From an uncultured Bacteroidota bacterium (lineage in GTDB: Bacteria; Bacteroidota; Bacteroidia; B-17B0; Aurantibacillaceae): a stretch of 5,799 nucleotides of DNA. The DNA is taken from the NCBI GenBank assembly GCA_937868675.1, contig CALMNJ010000699.1, forward strand, positions 1 through 5,799, given 5' to 3'. Every line of letters starts with the position of its first letter. Positions within the stretch are counted from its first letter, which is position 1. This document shows positions 1 through 5,799 of this stretch, piece by piece. The translations under genes were made by a program, and so were the position numbers. The notes below the pieces were generated by a model. It did no database searches. It was not told the DNA's origin and worked only from the letters and a program-made list of their open reading frames with translations.

Positions 1-240
1 CTCGAAGGCTTACAGTTTAATTTACCTACTGTTATTATACACAGTCTGGGTAAAGATCTTTTTAAAAGCCTTATTGAAACCTCTGTTTTTTGCTATGCCG
101 ATACGGCAGAAACGATTCTTAAGCAAATAAACGAATTTGTTCCTTCGCAACATGCTGCTGAATACAAAATAGAAACATCGGAAGCATTGGCATGCGAGGC
201 CTTGACTTTGGTAACTCAAAAACGCGTTTTGGCAGCCTGA
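1..240 (+). CDS. C-terminal fragment of an unidentified protein, possibly GT-B-like
   Basis: The reading frame is open from the first base to a TGA at 238-240, giving 79 residues of a protein whose start lies upstream of the window. The visible part begins LEGLQFNLPTVIIHS and continues with LIETSVFCYADTAETILKQINEF. That arrangement (a 'Leu-Glu-x-Leu-x-x-x-x-Pro-Thr-Val' strand, then 'Tyr-Ala-Asp-Thr-Ala-Glu' leading into a helix) resembles the end of GT-B-fold enzymes of polysaccharide clusters, where a nucleotide-binding half closes with a short C-terminal helix. The resemblance is weak and no catalytic motif lies in the fragment, so function is not assigned. No membrane segment is visible. 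It ends 5 nt before the AsnB-like start, so it belongs to the same operon. I am fairly sure it is coding and unsure of the family. Confidence 0.7.
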   Translation, partial: LEGLQFNLPTVIIHSLGKDLFKSLIETSVFCYADTAETILKQINEFVPSQHAAEYKIETSEALACEALTLVTQKRVLAA

Positions 241-245
241 TAATT

Positions 246-2174
246 ATGTGTGGAGTTGCAGGTATCGTTAAATTAAATAACCGGGCGGTTGAATACCAGC
301 ATTTAAAAACATTCACGGATTCTATTTCACACCGTGGGCCGGATGGCTCTGGCTATGAATTGTTTGAAGAAGGACGCGTTGGCCTGGGGCACCGCAGGCT
401 CTCAATTCTTGATTTATCGGAAGCTGGAAAACAGCCAATGTTTGACGCAACGGCAGACCACTGTATCACATTCAATGGTGAGATCTACAACTTTATTGAA
501 GTAAGGAATGAATTAAAATTATCGGGTTTTAGCTTCCATACTGAATCTGACACGGAAGTAATCCTTGCCGCCTACAGGCAATGGGGAAAAAACTGCCTGC
601 ATAAATTCAATGGCATGTTTGCAATTGCCATTTGGGATCGCCGGCACAAGGAACTGTTTGTGGCACGGGATCGTTTTGGCGTAAAACCATTATACTATTG
701 GTTTTTGCCGGGCGAGTTATTTGCCTTTTGTTCCGAAACCATTGGCTTCAAGCACCTGCACGGTTACAGAAGACAAATTGAACCGGTTGCGCTTAATCTG
801 GCGCTTTACGACCCCGCGCTGTTGGAAGGATCCGATAAAACAATTTTCAAAAACATTTACCAACTTTTGCCGGGACACTATCTAACATTAAACCTGAATG
901 GCAATATAAAAACAACAACGTGGTGGTGCACAAAGGAGCAGGTGGTTAAGGCGCCTGATTCTTATAATGAACAGTTGGAGGAATTTAAAGAACTTTTTGA
1001 AAGTGCCTGCCGGTTGCGCCTGCGCAGCGATGTACCCATTGCTTCAGCACTTTCAGGAGGACTTGATTCCAGTTCGGTGTACGCCACGCTCCATAAAATA
1101 AACAATGGTAATTCAGCCGAACGCCTTCCGGCCGACTGGCAACGCGCATTCGTAGCAACTTTTCCAGGCACTTCCGTTGATGAAAGGCAGTATGCGGAAA
1201 AGGTAATTACACACGTTGGAGGAAAAGCAACTTACATCGTTCCGGATTATTCAAGGCTGGTGGATGAAGTAGTTACTGCGGCAAAGTTATTTGATGGTGT
1301 TGTTTTTACACCGGTTAACGCCATTTCGGATGTTTACAAAGCCATGCGCCAAAACGGGGTCACGGTTTCAATGGATGGTCATGGTGTTGACGAAATGATG
1401 TACGGCTACAACACGTATGTGTATAAAGCATTTTATCATGCGCTTAGAATTCGGGATTTTGAATTTGCGGAGGATTTAGCTAAAACACTGTGCGGCCTTT
1501 CGCTTGGGTATGATTTTACCAGTTTTAAAACTCTGATCGAGGCCGAAAGAGGTAAAACTATTTTGCGGCGAACCTTATCTGGCATTAAACAAACTTTTCA
1601 TACATCAAAAGGGGAGGAAGGGCGAAAGTATATCCAGCACGGTATTCCATTACCGGATAGCAATCTGGTAAATGAAATTGTGAAACGGCAAACTCGTCTT
1701 GGAAGCGCATGGCCGGCAGAAAATAAGCTCTACGAAGATTTTCATTACATAGATCTTCCAATTAATTTGCGTGATTTTGACCGGGCTTCTATGCAACATG
1801 GCATTGAAATACGGATGCCATTTATGGATTACCGTCTCGTATCTTACGTGTTTTCGCTGCCCGAACGATCAAAAGTTGGGCACGGTTTTACAAAGCGGAT
1901 TCTGCGCGATGCCATGAAGCAAACCCTGCCCGAAGAGATACGAACCAGAACATTAAAAATTGGCATTGCAGGGCCGGATGCCTGGTATACAAACCAACTT
2001 AAGCCACTGATATTGGATGTAATAGCCTCCCGGCTTTTTATCGAAAGTGATTTGTGGAATGGCCCCGAGCTGAAAAAAATGGTGGAAGCGGGATATAAAA
2101 ACAACACACTTAACAAAACAGATTTTAATCTTATCTGGGGATTAATGTCCACTTGTTTTTTAATGGAAGAATAA
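246..2174 (+). CDS. Asparagine-synthase-family glutamine amidotransferase (AsnB-like, polysaccharide-cluster type)
   Basis: This 642-residue cytoplasmic two-domain enzyme should hydrolyse glutamine and use the ammonia to amidate an ATP-activated carboxylate. The start at 246 is fixed by MCGVAGI: Cys2 must become the N-terminal nucleophile after Met removal, so the in-frame ATG at 192 is rejected. The class II glutaminase domain (about 1-200) shows SHRGPDGSG (28-36), GHRRLSI (48-54), NGEIYN (77-82), SDTEVI (101-106), FNGMFA (121-126) and RDRFGVKPLYY (141-151). The synthetase domain has the PP-loop SGGLDSS (270-276), DGHGVDE (377-383), LRDFDRASMQHGIEIRMPFM (508-527) and LPEEIRTRTLKIG (561-573). 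All glutaminase and ATP-loop residues are present. However, the usual Glu of GEGxDE is His379, and the preceding substrate segment (VVFTPVNAIS, 352-361) is atypical. It is longer than E. coli AsnB (554), as many O-antigen-cluster relatives are. Context favours amidation of a sugar acid over asparagine synthesis, but asparagine synthase is not excluded. Confidence 0.93.
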   Translation: MCGVAGIVKLNNRAVEYQHLKTFTDSISHRGPDGSGYELFEEGRVGLGHRRLSILDLSEAGKQPMFDATADHCITFNGEIYNFIEVRNELKLSGFSFHTESDTEVILAAYRQWGKNCLHKFNGMFAIAIWDRRHKELFVARDRFGVKPLYYWFLPGELFAFCSETIGFKHLHGYRRQIEPVALNLALYDPALLEGSDKTIFKNIYQLLPGHYLTLNLNGNIKTTTWWCTKEQVVKAPDSYNEQLEEFKELFESACRLRLRSDVPIASALSGGLDSSSVYATLHKINNGNSAERLPADWQRAFVATFPGTSVDERQYAEKVITHVGGKATYIVPDYSRLVDEVVTAAKLFDGVVFTPVNAISDVYKAMRQNGVTVSMDGHGVDEMMYGYNTYVYKAFYHALRIRDFEFAEDLAKTLCGLSLGYDFTSFKTLIEAERGKTILRRTLSGIKQTFHTSKGEEGRKYIQHGIPLPDSNLVNEIVKRQTRLGSAWPAENKLYEDFHYIDLPINLRDFDRASMQHGIEIRMPFMDYRLVSYVFSLPERSKVGHGFTKRILRDAMKQTLPEEIRTRTLKIGIAGPDAWYTNQLKPLILDVIASRLFIESDLWNGPELKKMVEAGYKNNTLNKTDFNLIWGLMSTCFLMEE

Positions 2175-2176
2175 TG
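2172..2176 (+). promoter_or_regulatory. TAATG stop-start junction between the two amidotransferase genes
   Basis: The TAA ending the AsnB-like gene shares its last A with the ATG at 2174. Such one-base overlaps usually reflect termination-reinitiation by the same ribosome, which would tie the stoichiometry of the two amidotransferases together. A GGAAGA at 2165-2170 sits only 3 nt from the ATG, too close for an ordinary Shine-Dalgarno spacing. Confidence 0.6.
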
Positions 2177-3337
2177 GGAACCGAAATGCATTATAGAATT
2201 TGTAACCGTTGCGTGATGGACACCACGGCCACCGAGATAAAATTTGATGAAAACGGTTACTGCAATTTTTGTACCGACTGTAAAAGTTATCTTGAAAAAA
2301 CAATATTCAGACCAATCAGTGTAAGGCAGAATGAGCTTCGCGGGGCTGTGGCCAGAATTAAAGAACTGGGAAAAAATGATAAGTATGATTGTTTAATCGG
2401 ATTGAGTGGCGGAGTAGATAGCTCCTACATCTGTCATTGGGCAAAGCGGGAGGGATTGCGCCCTCTGGTAGTACATTTCGATAATGGGTGGAATTCAGAG
2501 CTGGCAGTAAAAAACATTGAAAACATCATTACCAAGCTGGGCTTCGATCTTTATACGCATGTGATAGACTGGGAAAGTTTCAGGGATTTGCAATTGGCCT
2601 ATATTAAAGCGTCTGTAATAGACATCGAAGCAATTACCGATCAGCTGATTTTTGCTTCCATATACAGAATCGCTCGTAAATTCAAAATCAAAACCATTGT
2701 GGATGGAGTGAACAACTCCTCCGAATCAATACTACCCGGGAGCTGGATATACCCTGAAAAGCTGGATTATGTCAACCTCCGTAACATCCACCAAAAATTT
2801 GGCACCAAACCACTCAAGGATTTCCCGAAACTGGATCTGTTCAGGCGATACGTATATGCTAATTTATTTCACTACAATAAAATTCAACCGCTTAATCTTA
2901 TTGATTACGACAAGCAAAAGGCCAAAGAGTTGCTGATGGCAGAATACAACTGGAAGGATTATGGCGGAAAGCATTACGAGTCGGTGTTTACCAGATTTTA
3001 TCAGGGTTATATCCTTAACCGGAAATTCAAAGTGGATAAGCGCAAAGCGCATTTATCATCACTGATAATGGCTGGCCAAATCACACGGCAACAGGCACTG
3101 GATGAATTGAATAATCCTGCTTACAATGCAAAACAACTGGCCGAAGATTATGATTTTGTAATCAAGAAATTTGGGTTAACCAAGGAGGAGTTCGAGCGAT
3201 ATATGGATGCAAAACCGGTGCCACATGAGTTTTATGGTACCCAGTGGGACAAAAAGGAGTTCAGAAAATTTTATATCGCAAGGATGTTGCTTAAGCCGGT
3301 TGTTTTTCTGGCGAAACTTTTTAAGCAAACCAAATGA
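2174..3337 (+). CDS. N-acetyl sugar amidotransferase (WbpG/PseA family)
   Basis: This 387-residue PP-loop ATPase belongs to the family that converts an N-acetyl group on a nucleotide sugar to an acetamidino group, using ammonia and ATP. P. aeruginosa WbpG and Campylobacter PseA are the known members, both near 378 residues. The N-terminus carries YRICNRCVMD (7-16) and a second CxxC at Cys30/Cys33, together a likely zinc site. The ATP loop is GLSGGVDSSY (76-85), followed by HFDNGWNSE (101-109). The family's C-terminal signature is present as GGKHYESVFTRFYQGYI (264-280) and DKRKAHLSSLI (288-298). The tail is basic and hydrophobic (ARMLLKPVVFLAKLFKQTK) and might touch the membrane. The start at 2174 is chosen for the TAATG junction; ATGs at 2153 (22-nt overlap) and 2186 (MHYRICNRC) are alternatives, and 2186 fits family starts well. 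WbpG works with HisH/HisF-type partners, which are not seen here. The exact sugar substrate cannot be read from the sequence. Confidence 0.92.
   Translation: MGTEMHYRICNRCVMDTTATEIKFDENGYCNFCTDCKSYLEKTIFRPISVRQNELRGAVARIKELGKNDKYDCLIGLSGGVDSSYICHWAKREGLRPLVVHFDNGWNSELAVKNIENIITKLGFDLYTHVIDWESFRDLQLAYIKASVIDIEAITDQLIFASIYRIARKFKIKTIVDGVNNSSESILPGSWIYPEKLDYVNLRNIHQKFGTKPLKDFPKLDLFRRYVYANLFHYNKIQPLNLIDYDKQKAKELLMAEYNWKDYGGKHYESVFTRFYQGYILNRKFKVDKRKAHLSSLIMAGQITRQQALDELNNPAYNAKQLAEDYDFVIKKFGLTKEEFERYMDAKPVPHEFYGTQWDKKEFRKFYIARMLLKPVVFLAKLFKQTK
3334..3337 (+). promoter_or_regulatory. ATGA start-stop overlap
   Basis: The ATG of the first glycosyltransferase overlaps the TGA of the sugar amidotransferase by 4 nt. 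The upstream stretch (TTTTTAAGCAAACCAA) has no Shine-Dalgarno-like purine run, so initiation probably depends on ribosomes finishing the upstream gene. Confidence 0.6.
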
Positions 3338-4581
3338 AGACTCCGGTTAATATACTTTTTGTTTCTTTCATTGGCAACGTAACCGATATTTCGAGGGGAT
3401 TTGTGAAGAAAGATGTCGAAAAAGTGGAAGCGCTCAACAGGCTTAACGGAGCTTCCTGCCTGGGTGTTTCTTTTGCATACGAAATCGCTCACGATTACTA
3501 TTACAAGCCTTACTACTTTGTAAAAAAGCTTCAGGCCCGTAAATGGCCCAAATTTTTTGGTTCGATTGTGAAACGCAGATACGAATATCGTGAACTTGAA
3601 AATTACCTTAGTACCGCCCGGTTTGATATTATTATTGCAAGGTATGATGTGGCATCGTATTCACTTTACAAACTCACCAAAAAACTTAAACGAAAAATCC
3701 TGTTCGAACACAACTCTTTCGAGTATGATGAATTAGTGCTTGGAATTAATGCCAGGCGAGCGCTATTGAAATTCAGCCTTAAGCCGGGCTATTTTTTATA
3801 TTACATAGAAGGCAAGGTGTGGCCTTTATTTTCAGAAAAGTATTACGGGCCAAAGGTGAGAACGAAAGCCGCGGCAGGAGTGGCAGTTACCAATGAAATT
3901 GCCGTGTACCAGCAAAAACTGGCAAACGGGTATAAATGCCGCGTTGTTACAAACGGCGTAAAGTACGATGCCGGACTACTGCGCAAAGCCCCGGTGTTCA
4001 ATGAAAAGGAATTGAGACTTTTTATGTTACTGGGAACCGGCGCTCCATGGCACGGTACCGACAGGATCATTGCAGGATTAAAAAAATATAAAGGCATTAC
4101 AAAAATTACGATTGACATAATCGGCTATTATTACGAGCACGAAAAGGTTGAGGTGGAGCGATTGGGCCTTATGGACAACATCCGCTTCTTTTCACCACTT
4201 GCGGGGAATGAACTGGACACGTTTATAAAGGATCATCATATTTCTATAGGAACTCTGGCGGTTCATCGCAAAAATCTGGTTGAAGCAACACCGCTTAAAG
4301 TGCGCGAAAGCATGATGCGAGGCTATCCGGTCATGATTGGTTACACCGATCCCGATTTTGTAACAAAGGATAGGTTAAACGATTTTATTTTCAGGGTACC
4401 TCCAACTGATGAACCCGTTGATTTTGATGCCGTGGTAACTTTTGCAAAGGCTGCTCTGAGCGTGAACGGTTATCCATCCCTCATTTCCGATTTGGCACGG
4501 CCAAAAATTGATTTTGATGTTAAGGCTCAGGAAACACTCGGTGTTATTAAAGAATGCCTCGTTGCACTTCAAAACGCATAA
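3334..4581 (+). CDS. GT-B fold glycosyltransferase (GT1/GT4-like, LKxRE subtype)
   Basis: This 415-residue protein should be a retaining glycosyltransferase that moves a sugar from a nucleotide donor onto the lipid-linked repeat unit at the inner face of the cytoplasmic membrane. The N-terminal Rossmann half (about 1-195) has NILFVSF (6-12), SRGFVKKDVEKVEALNRL (20-37) in place of the Gly-rich loop of classical GT4 enzymes, FDIIIARYD (97-105) and LFEHNSFEYDE (123-133). The linker carries VTNEI (185-189) and VTNGV (205-209). The donor-binding half has LLGTGAPWHGTDRI (232-245), IDIIGYYYE (260-268), NIRFFSPLAG (282-291) and the EX7E pair Glu317/Glu325 inside EATPLKVRES. The combination of WHGxDR, hRK and LKxRE matches a subtype I associate with capsule and exopolysaccharide clusters. 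No signal peptide or transmembrane helix is evident. Donor, acceptor and linkage cannot be deduced. Confidence is high for the fold and moderate for the subtype. Confidence 0.87.
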   Translation: MKTPVNILFVSFIGNVTDISRGFVKKDVEKVEALNRLNGASCLGVSFAYEIAHDYYYKPYYFVKKLQARKWPKFFGSIVKRRYEYRELENYLSTARFDIIIARYDVASYSLYKLTKKLKRKILFEHNSFEYDELVLGINARRALLKFSLKPGYFLYYIEGKVWPLFSEKYYGPKVRTKAAAGVAVTNEIAVYQQKLANGYKCRVVTNGVKYDAGLLRKAPVFNEKELRLFMLLGTGAPWHGTDRIIAGLKKYKGITKITIDIIGYYYEHEKVEVERLGLMDNIRFFSPLAGNELDTFIKDHHISIGTLAVHRKNLVEATPLKVRESMMRGYPVMIGYTDPDFVTKDRLNDFIFRVPPTDEPVDFDAVVTFAKAALSVNGYPSLISDLARPKIDFDVKAQETLGVIKECLVALQNA

Positions 4582-4583
4582 TG
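4579..4583 (+). promoter_or_regulatory. TAATG stop-start junction between the two glycosyltransferases
   Basis: The TAA of the first glycosyltransferase shares one base with the ATG of the second, the same arrangement as at 2172-2176. No purine-rich ribosome-binding sequence precedes it (CACTTCAAAACGCATA), which favours reinitiation. Confidence 0.6.
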
Positions 4584-5765
4584 AAAGTTCTTGTAATTCC
4601 GGCATGGTTTAATAATACGAATTTGAATGAAGGGGTATTTATTCATAAATACTGCGAGGTGCTAAAGAAAAACGGGATGGATGTTAGTCTGTTATATATC
4701 AAAACGTATGGCATCCGCAACATAGTTGAGTATTTCAGGTCAATAAAATATGGTTATCCGGTTACGTATAAAATAATTGAAGTAAAAAAAATAGTGTGGC
4801 CGGGCATCGCACGCAGCAAGACTGGTATTCGTGCTTTTAAAACAAGGCTTCTTAAAAAAGCATACAGAAGGCTTAAACCCGAAAAGCCGGAAATCATACA
4901 CCTGCAATCGGTTTGTAATAATCTTACCTCTTATATTGGTAAAGAGCTGGCTGGAAAAATAAAAATACCTTATGTAATTACCGAGCACTACACAAGTTTT
5001 AAAGAGGCAGGTGATGTTTTATTCAAACCTTTCATGAGCTTAACTGAAGTAGTAAACATCGTAAAGGGCGCCAATAGCAGGGTGGCGGTAAGCAAATTTT
5101 CTGCAAAAATGTATCATGAAATTTTCGATACCGACTTTAAAGCCCTGCCAAATATAATGAGCCCGGTGTTTTTTGAAATGCCATTTGCAGCAAAGAACAA
5201 AATTACTGATGAGTTTGTGTTTCTTTTTGTTGGCTCTTTAACGCGTCGAAAGGGAATTCATGTTTTGCTTGACGCAGTCAAACAACTTAAACGTGAGAAA
5301 AAAAAAATAAAGCTGGAGGTAATCGGGACAGGAGAAGAGTTTGACAGTGCTCAAAGATTTATTATGCAGGAAGGTCTTGAAGGCCACGTAATTCTTTACG
5401 GGTACAAAACAGAAAGCGAAATAGTGGACTTTATGGACCGTTCGCACGCTCTGATTTTACCCTCCGAAAAGGAAACCTTTGGATTGGTGGTAGTTGAAAG
5501 TTTGCTCAGGGGCAGACCTGTCTTGGCGTTCGATTTGGAGCCGCTGAAAGAAATTCTGAGTGTAGAAGACGGCCTTCTTGTAAAAAATACAGGAACAGTG
5601 GACGGTCTCGTAAATGGTATTCGTGCATTTATAACGGATTATTCCGGGTTCGATCAAAATAAAATACGTGAGCGGGCAATAAGTAAATTCAACGAAAAAG
5701 CAATAGTAAATGCGTACGCTGATATCTACCAAAGCGCCATAAATGATGAGCGAAAAAAACTCTGA
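4581..5765 (+). CDS. GT4-family glycosyltransferase
   Basis: This 394-residue protein is a canonical GT-B glycosyltransferase of the GT4/Glycos_transf_1 type, expected to add a sugar to the polysaccharide repeat unit in the cytoplasm. The N-terminal acceptor half starts MKVLVIPAWFNN and contains NEGVFIHKY (16-24), IIHLQSV (105-111), TEHYTSF (134-140) and VAVSKFSAKMY (168-178). The C-terminal donor half has FVGSLTRRKGIHVLLDA (216-232), EVIGTGEE (246-253) and PSEKETFGLVVVES (294-307), with the EX7E pair Glu298 and Glu306, then the RPVLAFDLEPLKEIL segment (312-326). The start at 4581 fits the family N-terminus; an in-frame ATG at 4554 would add nine residues unlike the family (MPRCTSKRI) and a longer overlap. 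An A10 tract at 5298-5307 encodes Lys240-242. The C-terminal end is lysine-rich (ERKKL) and overlaps the next gene. Donor and linkage are unknown. Confidence 0.93.
   Translation: MKVLVIPAWFNNTNLNEGVFIHKYCEVLKKNGMDVSLLYIKTYGIRNIVEYFRSIKYGYPVTYKIIEVKKIVWPGIARSKTGIRAFKTRLLKKAYRRLKPEKPEIIHLQSVCNNLTSYIGKELAGKIKIPYVITEHYTSFKEAGDVLFKPFMSLTEVVNIVKGANSRVAVSKFSAKMYHEIFDTDFKALPNIMSPVFFEMPFAAKNKITDEFVFLFVGSLTRRKGIHVLLDAVKQLKREKKKIKLEVIGTGEEFDSAQRFIMQEGLEGHVILYGYKTESEIVDFMDRSHALILPSEKETFGLVVVESLLRGRPVLAFDLEPLKEILSVEDGLLVKNTGTVDGLVNGIRAFITDYSGFDQNKIRERAISKFNEKAIVNAYADIYQSAINDERKKL
5298..5307 (+). repeat. A10 homopolymer inside the GT4 gene
   Basis: Ten consecutive A residues encode Lys240-Lys241-Lys242 and the first base of Ile243, between the donor-half strand and the EVIGTGEE motif. 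A second run of eight A occurs at 4784-4791 in the same gene. Long A tracts can cause polymerase slippage, and an indel here would remove the EX7E motif. The reading frame is intact in this window. Confidence 0.55.
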
Positions 5766-5799
5766 GAGTCTTACAAAAGACCAGGCAAGATACGAAGGA
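5743..5799 (+). CDS. N-terminal fragment of the next operon gene (unidentified)
   Basis: An open frame begins at ATGATG (5743, or equally 5746) and runs to the end of the window without a stop, giving MMSEKNSESLTKDQARYEG. It overlaps the end of the GT4 gene by 23 (or 20) nt in the +1 frame relative to it, in keeping with the overlaps elsewhere in this operon. The charged, Ser/Lys-rich start shows no signal peptide, so a cytoplasmic protein is likely. Nineteen residues are too few to name a family. Confidence 0.5.
   Translation, partial: MMSEKNSESLTKDQARYEG

Noticed and set aside
192..245. Longer AsnB-like reading frame starting at ATG 192 (18 extra residues)
   Set aside because: It would bury Cys2, the N-terminal glutaminase nucleophile, and overlaps the coding end of the upstream gene. 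MCGVAGI at 246 is the conserved family start.
241..245. Possible terminator or promoter between the first two genes
   Set aside because: The gap is only 5 nt and holds no hairpin or promoter-like element.
2153..2173. ATG at 2153 as start of the sugar amidotransferase
   Set aside because: The extra residues (MFFNGRI) lie in the coding end of the AsnB-like gene and are not typical of the family; 2174 or 2186 is more plausible.
1844..2191. Minus-strand open frame of 115 codons, plus other minus-strand frames of 60-90 codons
   Set aside because: They lie opposite well-supported plus-strand genes, encode Ser/Phe/Cys-rich sequences with no recognisable motif, and have no promoter or spacing of their own.
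4417..4520. Repeated TTGATTTTGATG within the first glycosyltransferase gene
   Set aside because: The two copies encode VDFDA and IDFDV in different contexts and are too short to be more than shared codon choice.
4554..4580. In-frame ATG at 4554 as start of the GT4 protein
   Set aside because: It adds MPRCTSKRI before the typical MKVLVIPAW beginning and makes a 28-nt overlap, whereas 4581 gives the TAATG junction seen elsewhere in the operon.

Overview
The window looks like an interior slice of a surface-polysaccharide (O-antigen, capsule or exopolysaccharide) biosynthesis operon, most likely from a member of the Bacteroidota. The taxonomic guess rests on moderate GC (about 40-45% by eye), starts that lack a convincing Shine-Dalgarno sequence, repeated TAATG/ATGA stop-start junctions, and the style of the protein families. 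It is an inference; no taxonomic marker gene is present.

Layout, all on the + strand: (1) the C-terminal 79 residues of an upstream protein, possibly a GT-B-like sugar enzyme (1-240); (2) an asparagine-synthase-family glutamine amidotransferase (246-2174); (3) a WbpG/PseA-type N-acetyl sugar amidotransferase (2174-3337); (4) a GT-B glycosyltransferase with an LKxRE-type C-terminal signature (3334-4581); (5) a second, more canonical GT4-type glycosyltransferase (4581-5765); (6) the first 19 codons of another gene (5743-5799). There is no intergenic space: one 5-nt gap, otherwise overlaps of 1, 4, 1 and 20-23 nt. I see no promoter, terminator, RNA gene, mobile element or CRISPR. The whole window is probably part of one polycistronic, translationally coupled transcript whose promoter and terminator lie outside.

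Working model: genes 2 and 3 put nitrogen onto an activated sugar, either as an amide on a uronic acid or as an acetamidino group on an N-acetyl sugar. Genes 4 and 5 add sugars to the growing lipid-linked repeat unit at the cytoplasmic face of the inner membrane. The most notable point is that the AsnB-like protein keeps its glutaminase residues and ATP loop, but the glutamate of the GEGxDE motif is a histidine (DGHGVDE). This suggests its acceptor is not aspartate. It sits directly against an ammonia-using sugar amidotransferase, and no HisH/HisF partners are visible.
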